The notes under the pieces are model-generated. The model had not been told where the DNA came from and searched no databases. It saw only the letters and a program-made list of their open reading frames with translations. A stretch of DNA of 64,000 bases, taken from contig NZ_CP034245.1 in NCBI RefSeq assembly GCF_003931875.1, forward strand, positions 1,798,001-1,862,000, written 5' to 3'. This DNA is from Microbacterium sp. 10M-3C3 (GTDB taxonomy: Bacteria; Actinomycetota; Actinomycetes; Actinomycetales; Microbacteriaceae). Positions 25,407 through 32,789 of this stretch are shown piece by piece. Position 1 is the first letter of the stretch. Each line of letters opens with the position of its first letter. A program made the position numbers and the translations under genes.

Positions 25407-26327
25407 GTGATCATCGCCGTCTTCCCCGGCCAGGGTTCGCAGACCCCCGGATTCCTCTCGCCCTGGCTGGAGCTCCCCGGCGCACGCGAGCGCCTCGAAG
25501 GCTACGCCGAGCGGGCGCAGGTCGACCTCGTCGCCGCGGGCACCGAATGGGACGCCGACCGCATCCGTGACACCCGCGTCGCGCAGCCGCTGATCGTCGC
25601 GGCGGGCCTGCTGTCGTGGCATGCGCTGCAGGACGCGGCGAGCACGCCCGTCGGCGGGGTCGCCGGTCACTCCGTCGGCGAGATCGCGGCGCTCGTGGCC
25701 GCCGGCGTGCTGACCGATGACGACGGCATGCGGCTGGTCGGTCTGCGGGGTCGCGCCATGGCCGATGCCGCGGCCGCCGAGCAGACCGGGATGAGCGCGA
25801 TCCTCGGCGGGGACGCCGCCGACGTGCTCGCGCGCCTGCAGAGCCTGGACCTGACCCCCGCGAACTACAACGGCGGGGGCCAGATCGTCGCCGCCGGTGC
25901 GCTTCCCGCACTGGCGGAGCTCGCCGATCAGCCGGTCGCCGGCAGCCGCGTCATCCCGCTGCAGGTCGCCGGCGCCTTCCACACCCGGTACATGGCGCCC
26001 GCCGTCGACGTCCTGCGCGCCGCCGCCGCCGAGCTCTCCCCCGCCGACCCGACGACCACGCTGTGGACGAACGCCGACGGCTCGGTCGTCCCCGATGGCC
26101 GCACCGCCCTCGACCTCCTGGTCGCGCAGGTCGCGTCGCCGGTGCGCTGGGACCTGTGCATGGAGTCGTTCGCGACCGCCGGCGTCGACGGCGTGGTCGA
26201 GCTCGCCCCCGCCGGGACGCTCACCGGTCTGGTCAAGCGGGCCCTGCGAGGCACGCCCACGGTCGCGGTCAAGACCCCCGATGACATCGCCGCAGCGGTG
26301 ACGCTGCTGAAGGGAGCGAGCGCATGA
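25407..26327 (+). CDS. fabD: Malonyl-CoA:ACP transacylase
   Basis: This 306-residue acyltransferase starts at GTG 25407 behind an aaagga ribosome site. VFPGQGSQTPG (residues 5-15) is the N-terminal signature. Nucleophile Ser89 sits in GHSVGE, and His192 in GAFHTRYM completes the dyad. It moves malonyl from CoA to ACP for chain extension in the cytosol. Its stop overlaps the fabH start (ATGA), so translation is coupled. Confidence 0.97.
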   Translation: MIIAVFPGQGSQTPGFLSPWLELPGARERLEGYAERAQVDLVAAGTEWDADRIRDTRVAQPLIVAAGLLSWHALQDAASTPVGGVAGHSVGEIAALVAAGVLTDDDGMRLVGLRGRAMADAAAAEQTGMSAILGGDAADVLARLQSLDLTPANYNGGGQIVAAGALPALAELADQPVAGSRVIPLQVAGAFHTRYMAPAVDVLRAAAAELSPADPTTTLWTNADGSVVPDGRTALDLLVAQVASPVRWDLCMESFATAGVDGVVELAPAGTLTGLVKRALRGTPTVAVKTPDDIAAAVTLLKGASA

Positions 26328-27325
26328 GCCCCCAGCTGACGCAGCCGCACGGCGCCGCGCACACGCGCATCTACGCCTACGGGGCGGCCCGCGGCGAACG
26401 CGTGGTGCCCAACGACGACCTGGTCGGGCCGATCGACTCGAGCGACGAGTGGATCCGTCAGCGCACCGGCATCGTCACGCGCGTGCGCGCGAACCCCGAG
26501 ACCACTGCGATCGAGCTGTCGACGGACGCGGCCAAGGAGGCGGTCGAGCGCTCGGGCGTCCCGGCCGACCGCATCGACGCCGTCATCGTCGCGACGATCT
26601 CCAACCCCAAGCAGACGCCCTCGGTGTCGGCGATCGTCGCCGACCGCATCGGGGCCAACCCCGCCGCGGCGTACGACGTGAACGCCGCGTGCGCGGGGTT
26701 CGCCTACGCGGTCGCGCAGGCCGACGCCCTCATCCGCGGCGGCGTCGCCCACTACGCGGTGGTCGTCGGCGCCGAGAAGCTCAGCGACATCGTGGACCCG
26801 ACCGACCGGAGCATCTCGTTCCTCCTGGGCGACGGTGCGGGCGCGGTCGTGATCGGACCGAGCGACGAGCCGGGCATCGGGCCCACGGTGTGGGGCTCGG
26901 ACGGATCGAAGGCCGACGCGGTGGGCATGAACCACACGCTCACGGAGTTCCGCGACGGCGCCGCGCCGTGGCCCACTCTCCGTCAGGAAGGCCCCACCGT
27001 GTTCCGCTGGGCCGTGTGGGAGATGGTCAAGGTCGCCCGTCAGGCGATCGAGGCCGCGGGCATCCAGCCCTCCGACCTCGCCGCGTTCATCCCGCACCAG
27101 GCGAACATGCGCATCATCGACGAGTTCGCCAAGCAGCTGGGACTGCCCGACACCGTCGCGATCGGCCGCGACATCGCCACGACCGGCAACACGTCGGCGG
27201 CCAGCATCCCGCTCGCCACGCACCGGCTGCTCCAGGAGCATCCCGAGCTCAGCGGCGGCCTCGCGCTGCAGATCGGCTTCGGCGCCGGACTGGTGTTCGG
27301 CGCGCAGGTCGTGCGGCTCCCGTAG
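26324..27325 (+). CDS. fabH: 3-oxoacyl-ACP synthase III
   Basis: This 333-residue thiolase-fold enzyme has the FabH triad: Cys123 in NAACAGF, His258 in PHQANMRI and Asn289 in GNTSAASIP. It condenses a starter acyl-CoA with malonyl-ACP to begin fatty acid synthesis; in branched-chain-rich actinobacteria the starter is often isobutyryl- or methylbutyryl-CoA, which cannot be decided here. It overlaps fabD by 4 nt. A separate -10 box (TAGACT) for acpP follows its stop codon. Confidence 0.97.
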   Translation: MSPQLTQPHGAAHTRIYAYGAARGERVVPNDDLVGPIDSSDEWIRQRTGIVTRVRANPETTAIELSTDAAKEAVERSGVPADRIDAVIVATISNPKQTPSVSAIVADRIGANPAAAYDVNAACAGFAYAVAQADALIRGGVAHYAVVVGAEKLSDIVDPTDRSISFLLGDGAGAVVIGPSDEPGIGPTVWGSDGSKADAVGMNHTLTEFRDGAAPWPTLRQEGPTVFRWAVWEMVKVARQAIEAAGIQPSDLAAFIPHQANMRIIDEFAKQLGLPDTVAIGRDIATTGNTSAASIPLATHRLLQEHPELSGGLALQIGFGAGLVFGAQVVRLP

Positions 27326-27343
27326 TCCTCTCACGCCCGACCC

Positions 27344-27349
27344 TAGACT
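27344..27349 (+). promoter_or_regulatory. -10 element upstream of acpP
   Basis: TAGACT lies 42 nt before the acpP start in the fabH-acpP gap. It fits TANNNT and would give acpP its own promoter besides operon read-through, suitable for an abundant carrier protein. Confidence 0.5.
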
Positions 27350-27391
27350 GAACGAGGCCCTGCGGGGCCGCCCCCGAGAACAGGAGAAACC

Positions 27392-27640
27392 ATGGCATTC
27401 ACCAACGACGAGGTCCTCGCCGGACTGGCCGAGCTCATCACCGACGAGACCGGCATCTCGGCCGACGAGGTCGCGCTGGAGAAGTCCTTCACCGACGACC
27501 TCGACATCGACTCGATCTCGATGATGACGATCGTCGTCAACGCCGAGGAGAAGTTCGGCGTCACCATCCCCGACGACGAGGTCAAGAACCTCAAGACCGT
27601 CGGCGACGCCGTCACCTACATCACCTCGAACCAGGCGTGA
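27392..27640 (+). CDS. acpP: Acyl carrier protein
   Basis: This 82-residue acidic four-helix protein carries the phosphopantetheine site at Ser41 in DDLDIDSISMM. It holds growing acyl chains for FabD, FabH and FabF. The ribosome site aggag is 7 nt before the ATG. The gene sits between fabH and fabF as in other actinobacteria. Confidence 0.97.
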   Translation: MAFTNDEVLAGLAELITDETGISADEVALEKSFTDDLDIDSISMMTIVVNAEEKFGVTIPDDEVKNLKTVGDAVTYITSNQA

Positions 27641-27645
27641 TCATC

Positions 27646-27670
27646 CCGGTGGGGGCCTGGCCCCCACCGG
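27646..27670 (+). terminator. Hairpin between acpP and fabF
   Basis: CCGGTGGGGG and CCCCCACCGG form a perfect 10-bp stem with a 5-nt loop just after the acpP stop. There is no T run behind it. It may partly terminate or protect acpP mRNA, allowing more ACP than FabF. Confidence 0.65.
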
Positions 27671-27695
27671 AATCCCCGAGGAATACACAACGCAT

Positions 27696-28934
27696 ATGAG
27701 CACCCCGCGCATCGTCGTCACCGGCATCGGCGCCACGTCCCCCATCGGGGGCACGGCGACCGACAGCTGGTCCGCCCTGCTGGCCGGAGCATCCGGCGCC
27801 CGCACCCTCGAGCACGAATGGGTCGAGCAGTACCAGCTGCCCGTCACGTTCGCCGCCGAGGCGCTCGTCCGCCCCGACACCGTCCTGGAGCGGCCGATCG
27901 CCAAGCGCCTGGACCCGTCGTCCCAGCTCGCCATGGTCGCGGCCCTCGAGGCGTGGGCGGACGCGGGCAGCCCCGAGGTAGACCCCGACCGTCTGGGGGT
28001 GGACTTCGCGACCGGCATCGGCGGCGTCTGGACACTTCTGGACGCCTGGGACACGCTGCGCGAGAAGGGACCGCGGCGCGTCATGCCGATGACGGTCCCG
28101 ATGCTGATGCCGAACGCCGCGGCCGGGAACCTCTCGCTGCACTTCAACGCCCGCGCGTTCGCCCGCACGGTGGCGTCGGCGTGCGCGTCGAGCACCGAGT
28201 CGATCGTCAACGCCGTCGAGCACCTGCAGGACGGCCTGGCGGACGTCGTGATCGCCGGTGGCACCGAGTCCGCGGTGCACCCGATCACGATCGCCGCCTT
28301 CTCGTCGATGCAGGCGCTGTCGCGGCGCAACGACTCCCCCGAGACGGCGTCGCGTCCCGGCAGCATCGACCGCGACGGCTTCGTCATGGGCGAGGGCGCG
28401 GCGGTGCTGATCCTCGAGACCGAGGAGCACGCGAAGGCGCGCGGCGCGAAGATCTACGCGACCGTCGTCGGCGGCGGCGTGACGGCGGACTCGTACCACA
28501 TCACCGCGAACGACCCGGAGGGCACCGGCGCGGCGCGGGCTGTCAACGCGGCGCTGGCGATGGCGGATGCGTCGCCCGACGACGTGACGCACATCAACGC
28601 GCACGCCACGTCCACGCCCGTGGGCGACCCGAACGAATACACCGCGCTGCGGACGGTCTTCGGCGACCGCGTCGACGAGATCCCGGTGTCGGCGACCAAG
28701 GCGTCCACCGGCCATCTGCTCGGTGGCACCGGGGCGCTCGAGGCCATCTTCACGGTGCTCGCCATCCGCGACCGGGTGGCGCCGCCCACGATCAACATCA
28801 CCGAGCAGGATCCGGAGGTGCCCTTCCGGCTCTCCGGCGAGCCGACGCCGCTCGGCGAGGGCCCGCAGCTCGCGATCAGCAACTCGTTCGGTTTCGGCGG
28901 CCACAACGCCGTCGTCGCCTTCGCGAGCGTCTGA
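27696..28934 (+). CDS. fabF: 3-oxoacyl-ACP synthase II
   Basis: This 412-residue condensing enzyme has the Cys-His-His triad: Cys163 in ASACASSTES, His303 in NAHATSTPVGD and His340 in STGHLLGG. It elongates acyl-ACP with malonyl-ACP. It is the last gene of the fab cluster and ends in a strong hairpin. The start ATG is 56 nt after acpP. Confidence 0.97.
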   Translation: MSTPRIVVTGIGATSPIGGTATDSWSALLAGASGARTLEHEWVEQYQLPVTFAAEALVRPDTVLERPIAKRLDPSSQLAMVAALEAWADAGSPEVDPDRLGVDFATGIGGVWTLLDAWDTLREKGPRRVMPMTVPMLMPNAAAGNLSLHFNARAFARTVASACASSTESIVNAVEHLQDGLADVVIAGGTESAVHPITIAAFSSMQALSRRNDSPETASRPGSIDRDGFVMGEGAAVLILETEEHAKARGAKIYATVVGGGVTADSYHITANDPEGTGAARAVNAALAMADASPDDVTHINAHATSTPVGDPNEYTALRTVFGDRVDEIPVSATKASTGHLLGGTGALEAIFTVLAIRDRVAPPTINITEQDPEVPFRLSGEPTPLGEGPQLAISNSFGFGGHNAVVAFASV

Positions 28935-28950
28935 CACCCGCACACGGGAG

Positions 28951-28978
28951 AACGCCCCGGACATCCGTCCGGGGCGTT
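28951..28978. terminator. Bidirectional terminator after fabF
   Basis: AACGCCCCGGA and TCCGGGGCGTT form a perfect 11-bp stem with a 6-nt loop 16 nt after the fabF stop. The minus-strand DUF3145 gene ends beyond it, so it may serve both sides. Confidence 0.8.
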
Positions 28979-29072
28979 CGTCGTGTCGGGCGGGGACCGT
29001 GTTCCCGGCCGCCGGGACGGATCACCGGCCGCCGGTACTGACGCGTCGCGTCGCCCGAGGTCTTCTCGGCGC

Positions 29073-29576
29073 TCAGCCCACCTTGTGCAGCCACACGACG
29101 TGGGCATCATCGCCGGCATGCCGGAAGGGCTCGAGCTCGTCGTCCCAGGCCGCTCCGAGGGCGATGTCGAGCTCGCGCCGCAGCTCGGCCGCGTCTCCGG
29201 CGGACACCTCGAGCGCGTAGCGGATGCGATCCTCTCCCACGACGACGTTGCCGGAGGAGTCGGTCTGCGCGTAGTGGATGCCCAGGCCCGGCGTGTGCAT
29301 CCACCGGCCGCCGTCGCTGCGCGGCGTCGGGTCTTCGGTCACTTCGAACCGCAGGTGCTCCCATCCGCGGATCGCCGTGGCCAGGGCGGCGCCGGAACCG
29401 ACCGGTCCCTCCCAGTAGAACTCCGCGCGGCGCGCACCGGCGAGCACCGGCTGGTCGGCCCAGTCGAAGTTCACCGCGCGTCCGAGGGCGCGACCGACGG
29501 CCCACTCGAGGTGGGGGCACAACGCGCGCGGCGCGGAGTGGATCAGGATCACTCCACGCGAAGACGTGCTCGCCAT
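29073..29576 (-). CDS. DUF3145 protein
   Basis: This 167-residue soluble protein reads RGVILIHSAPRALCPHLEWAVGRALG...FDWADQP...AEFYWEGPVGSGAALATAIRGWEHLRFEVTEDP...GRWMHTPGLGIHYAQTDSSGNVVVGEDRIRYALE. This is the pattern of DUF3145, an actinobacterial family of unknown function usually found beside the fab cluster. It is convergent with fabF. A link with lipid metabolism is inferred only from position. Confidence 0.85.
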   Translation of the reverse strand: MASTSSRGVILIHSAPRALCPHLEWAVGRALGRAVNFDWADQPVLAGARRAEFYWEGPVGSGAALATAIRGWEHLRFEVTEDPTPRSDGGRWMHTPGLGIHYAQTDSSGNVVVGEDRIRYALEVSAGDAAELRRELDIALGAAWDDELEPFRHAGDDAHVVWLHKVG

Positions 29577-29659
29577 GTTCTCTCCTTCATCAGGTACGTC
29601 TTCCCCTACGACCTGACCGGATGAACGGCGTATTCGGTTGTGCTGTCGCCATTATGACG

Positions 29660-29701
29660 GCGGCGGGTCGGAATCACAAGCGTGTGATTCCGACCCGCCG
29701 C
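29660..29701. terminator. 19-bp perfect hairpin after the putative oxygenase gene
   Basis: The stem arms 29660-29678 and 29683-29701 are perfectly complementary around a 4-nt loop. It lies 18 nt beyond the stop of the minus-strand oxygenase gene and upstream of DUF3145, so it probably insulates the two. Confidence 0.8.
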
Positions 29702-29719
29702 GTGCGGGCTCGGCGAGGC

Positions 29720-30505
29720 TCAGGCCTCGCTCATCACCACCTGCTCCTGCTGACCGCGGGCGGCCAGTGCCGCCGCGCGGGCGGCCAGGCGGCGGGTCTG
29801 CTCGGCCTGGCCGGCGTCGAGGATGTCCTGCGACACCTCGACGTTCGGCACGTGCGTGCGACCGTTGTACTTCTCGATGTAGGCGTCGAGCTCGGGGCCC
29901 GAGGTCCACGACGTGATGAGGCAGTAGCGCGGCTCGGTGCCGGGGTGGGTCGCGGCGTGCCACATGCGCTGGGTGTCGACGATCAGCTGAGCGCCGGCCG
30001 GCAGGGCGAGACGGTACTCGACGCTCGGGTCGGTGCGGTTGTCGCGCAGGACGAAGAAGCTGTCCTTGTCGTCGGTGAGGTTGAAGAAGCCGCGCACGAC
30101 CCAGCCCGTCCCATCCGGGTTGAGGCGGTTGTTGTCGTCCTGGTGCAGGTTGTACAGGCAGTCGGCGTACGTGTTGGGCTGCAGCTCGATGACGCGGCAG
30201 CGGCCGACGTTCGCGCCCGGCTCGAGGGCGCGGCGGACGAGGTTCGGGGCCTTCTCCACCTGCGACGGGATCCAGATGCCGTCCTTGTCGGTGCGCGGGT
30301 TCTTGCCGCTCCAGAACCCGCCGCACTCGATCTCGCCGTCGCGTGACGCGAGCGGGGCGAACCGCGTGTCACCGGAGGACTTCCAGTCGACGTACTCGAT
30401 GTCGAGCCATTCCTGGGGGTCGAGCTCCTGGTTGTAGCGGTCGAGGACGACGTAGCCGGTCTCTTCGAGAGCGGCGGACTTGATGTAACCCATGAGGTGA
30501 GTCAT
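29720..30505 (-). CDS. Putative Fe(II)/2-oxoglutarate-type dioxygenase
   Basis: From ATG 30505 the product is 261 residues (MTHLMGYIKSAALEETGYVVLDRY...); ATG 30493 is an alternative. NLHQDDNN offers an HxD metal pair, and MWHAATHPGTEPRYCLITSW offers a distal His with an Arg 10 residues later. This is the usual layout of jelly-roll Fe(II)/2OG oxygenases, with RGFFNLTDDKDSFFVLRD as core strands. I do not recognise the substrate or the exact family. The C-terminal tail is Ala/Gln-rich and helical. An iron-box-like palindrome lies 38 nt upstream. Confidence 0.55.
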   Translation of the reverse strand: MTHLMGYIKSAALEETGYVVLDRYNQELDPQEWLDIEYVDWKSSGDTRFAPLASRDGEIECGGFWSGKNPRTDKDGIWIPSQVEKAPNLVRRALEPGANVGRCRVIELQPNTYADCLYNLHQDDNNRLNPDGTGWVVRGFFNLTDDKDSFFVLRDNRTDPSVEYRLALPAGAQLIVDTQRMWHAATHPGTEPRYCLITSWTSGPELDAYIEKYNGRTHVPNVEVSQDILDAGQAEQTRRLAARAAALAARGQQEQVVMSEA

Positions 30506-30542
30506 GCCTTCCGTAGGGGGCCAGTACGTTTTTCCAGGCCCT

Positions 30543-30559
30543 GGTAAGGCAAGCCTACC
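30543..30559. promoter_or_regulatory. Iron-box-like palindrome (DtxR/IdeR type)
   Basis: GGTAAGGCAAGCCTACC on the plus strand resembles the actinobacterial iron box (for example the Streptomyces TTAGGTTAGGCTCACCTAA). It has GGTA/TACC arms and an AGGC core but imperfect symmetry. It lies between the divergent oxygenase and DUF262 genes and is closer to the oxygenase start. Confidence 0.5.
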
Positions 30560-30600
30560 TTGGAGGCGTCGACACGCCCCGAGGCGCTCTGCCCGCTCGG

Positions 30601-30606
30601 TAGACT
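30601..30606 (+). promoter_or_regulatory. -10 element of the DUF262 gene
   Basis: TAGACT fits TANNNT and ends 8 nt before ATG 30615. No ribosome site is visible, so this ATG is favoured and the mRNA is probably leaderless. Confidence 0.5.
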
Positions 30607-30614
30607 CGATGATC

Positions 30615-32630
30615 ATGGTGAGTGCCACGAACGTCGATGCGAACGCGGTCAACACGGTCGGCTGGCTCTCCTCCCCCGAGACGAACATCGTCGTTCCCGT
30701 CTACCAGCGCCAGTACCGCTGGGACATCGGCGGCTGCGAGCAGCTGCTCGCCGACATCCGGGCCGTCGCCGACAGCGACGAGCGCACGATGCACTTCATC
30801 GGCTCGATCCTCTCCGCCGCCGACGCGGAGCGCAGCGACGTCGGCGCCGAGCTCGTGCTGATCGACGGCCAGCAGCGCATCACGACGCTCATGCTCCTCG
30901 CGGCCGCGCTGCATCACACCGTGCGGGATGACGACCCTGCGCTCGCCGCCGAGCTCGAGCGCGTACTCGTGCGCGCCGCGGCTCCCGAGCGCACGAAGCT
31001 GCGCCCGCACCGCGCGTGGGCGGACGTGTTCGAGGCGGTCGTGCTCGACCGCCACGCCGACGGTGCGGCACGGGACTCGCGCTTCGACGACAACTACGCG
31101 TTCTTCCGCAGCCAGATCGGCCGCGACGAGGCTCCGCTCATCTGGCGCGGTCTGCAGAAGCTCGAGCACGTGGCCATCACGCTCGGCGCCGGTGCCCATG
31201 CGCAGCAGATCTTCGAGAGCCTGAACTCCACGGGCGAGCCGCTGCGCGATCACGAGCTCATCCACAACTACGTGCTCATGGGCCTCTCGCATGCCGAGCA
31301 GGTCGAGATCGAGGACGAGTACTGGCTGCCGATCGAGCAGAACACCGGCGAGTCGATCGCCGCCTTCTGGCGGCACTACCTCGTGATGCGCACGGGTCGG
31401 GAGGTGGCCCTGTCGGGCGGCCGCGGCGTGTACGACGCGTTCCGGGCCGAGTTCCCCCGTCTGGAGCCCGGCACACTTCGTACGGCGGCCGCGGAGTGGA
31501 AGGCGTACTCGGAGATCTACCGTGTACTCCTCGACCCCGCGCATGCGCCGAATGCGGCGGTCGCCCGCGAGCTTGAGTACGTCAACGTGTTCGGTCGCGG
31601 CATGTACCCGCTCATCATGCAGGCCTACGCCCACTGGCAGACCGGCGCATCCGACACCGCTGCGTTCCTGCGGCTGCTCGGGTACGTCCAGGCGCTGCTG
31701 CTGCGCCGCACCGTCTCGGGCCTGTCCAACGACCGGCTCGTCGCCCGACTGTGCCGCGCGCGCGGGGATGGCGTGGAGGCGCTCGAACGCGCGATCTCCC
31801 GCATCACGCCGTCTGACGAGCGCGTGCGCGTCGGGTTGAAGTACGCCGAGCTGCCGCATCCGGCCGCCGTCCTCGCGCGGCTCTCGGGCGTCGCGACGAG
31901 CGCGGACCTGCAGCTCGAGCACATCTTCCCCCTCGCCCCCGGCGACGCGTGGACGGGCGACGGCGCGCGCACGTGGGCGGAGTACAGCGAGGACGAGCAG
32001 AACAGCCACCGCGCCCTCGCGAAGACGCTGGGGAACCTCACCCTCCTGGAGGAGGACCTGGCCGACCGGGCGTTCGACCGCTCCTTCCCCGACAAGCGCG
32101 ATGCGGTGTATCCGCGCAGCCGACTGTCCATCGCCCGCGAGCTCGCCGACGTCCCCGCGTGGAGCACGGCGGCGATCTCGGCCCGCTCGGCGACCGTGGG
32201 CGAGGAGTTCCTGCGGATCTGGCCGAAGCCTGCGGTCGTGGCGATCGACGACGACGACCTCACGCCCATCCTCGATGCGCGCCGCCGCCGCGGGTGGCCG
32301 CGCGGCTGGCAGCGCGAATGGGACTACGTCGAATACCGCGGCGAGCACTGGGAGGTGTACGACGTCAAGTACCTCTTCAACCGCGTGTTCAAGCGCCTGT
32401 GGGCCGACTCGCGCGACGCCGTCATCTCGTTCAGCGCGCGGCGCGGCGGCCCGGTCTACGACGAGATGGCGTGGAACGGCCAATGGGATGCGCTCGACGA
32501 CGCGCACTTCCTCTACATGGGGTGGGACTCGCACTACATGCTCGGCGCCGTGCAGGGCGTGCTCGACGAGGCGGGCCTCGCGTCGGAGGTCTTCGTCAAG
32601 TACTCCTACATCGGCAACGCGATGCCGTGA
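30615..32630 (+). CDS. GmrSD-like DUF262/DUF1524 nuclease (putative type IV restriction)
   Basis: From ATG 30615 the protein is 671 residues (ATG 30609 adds two). The DUF262 part has VPVYQRQYRW, ELVLIDGQQRITTLMLL (nucleotide-binding DGQQR motif) and IFESLNSTGEPL. The DUF1524 His-nuclease part has LQLEHIFPLAP and NSHRALAKTLGNLTLLEEDL...SFPDKR. A C-terminal domain of about 130 residues follows (WEVYDVKYLFNRVFKRLW...), of a kind often seen after DUF1524. Single-chain GmrSD proteins cut modified, for example glucosylated, phage DNA using NTP. No other defence gene lies beside it, so the role is inferred from domains. Confidence 0.85.
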   Translation: MVSATNVDANAVNTVGWLSSPETNIVVPVYQRQYRWDIGGCEQLLADIRAVADSDERTMHFIGSILSAADAERSDVGAELVLIDGQQRITTLMLLAAALHHTVRDDDPALAAELERVLVRAAAPERTKLRPHRAWADVFEAVVLDRHADGAARDSRFDDNYAFFRSQIGRDEAPLIWRGLQKLEHVAITLGAGAHAQQIFESLNSTGEPLRDHELIHNYVLMGLSHAEQVEIEDEYWLPIEQNTGESIAAFWRHYLVMRTGREVALSGGRGVYDAFRAEFPRLEPGTLRTAAAEWKAYSEIYRVLLDPAHAPNAAVARELEYVNVFGRGMYPLIMQAYAHWQTGASDTAAFLRLLGYVQALLLRRTVSGLSNDRLVARLCRARGDGVEALERAISRITPSDERVRVGLKYAELPHPAAVLARLSGVATSADLQLEHIFPLAPGDAWTGDGARTWAEYSEDEQNSHRALAKTLGNLTLLEEDLADRAFDRSFPDKRDAVYPRSRLSIARELADVPAWSTAAISARSATVGEEFLRIWPKPAVVAIDDDDLTPILDARRRRGWPRGWQREWDYVEYRGEHWEVYDVKYLFNRVFKRLWADSRDAVISFSARRGGPVYDEMAWNGQWDALDDAHFLYMGWDSHYMLGAVQGVLDEAGLASEVFVKYSYIGNAMP

Positions 32631-32689
32631 GCCGCGGTCGGGACGCCTTCTCCTCCCCGGCGCCTCTTGTCTCGGAGCCGTCTGAGGGC

Positions 32690-32734
32690 GGTCCCTGAGC
32701 CTGTCGAAGGGTGGTCCCTGAGCTTGTCGAAGGG
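32690..32734 (+). repeat. Two tandem copies of the dispersed repeat
   Basis: Two 22-nt units sit at 32690-32711 and 32713-32734, each containing CCCTGAGCYTGTCGAAGGG; they differ at one base and are separated by one T. They fill the 150-nt gap between the DUF262 and HNH genes. The same unit occurs in rnpB and inside lepA. Confidence 0.9.
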
Positions 32735-32789
32735 CCGGCTCACTGGTCGGGTCGATGTCGGAGGTCGGTGCGAGAGTAAGCACGTGGCA

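Noticed and set aside
32690..32734. CRISPR array
   Set aside because: Only two units separated by one base and no spacers; the same unit occurs singly elsewhere.
32667..32783. Longer N-terminus for the DUF222/HNH protein
   Set aside because: This part only translates the dispersed repeats and has no family similarity; GTG 32784 or ATG 32790 fit better.
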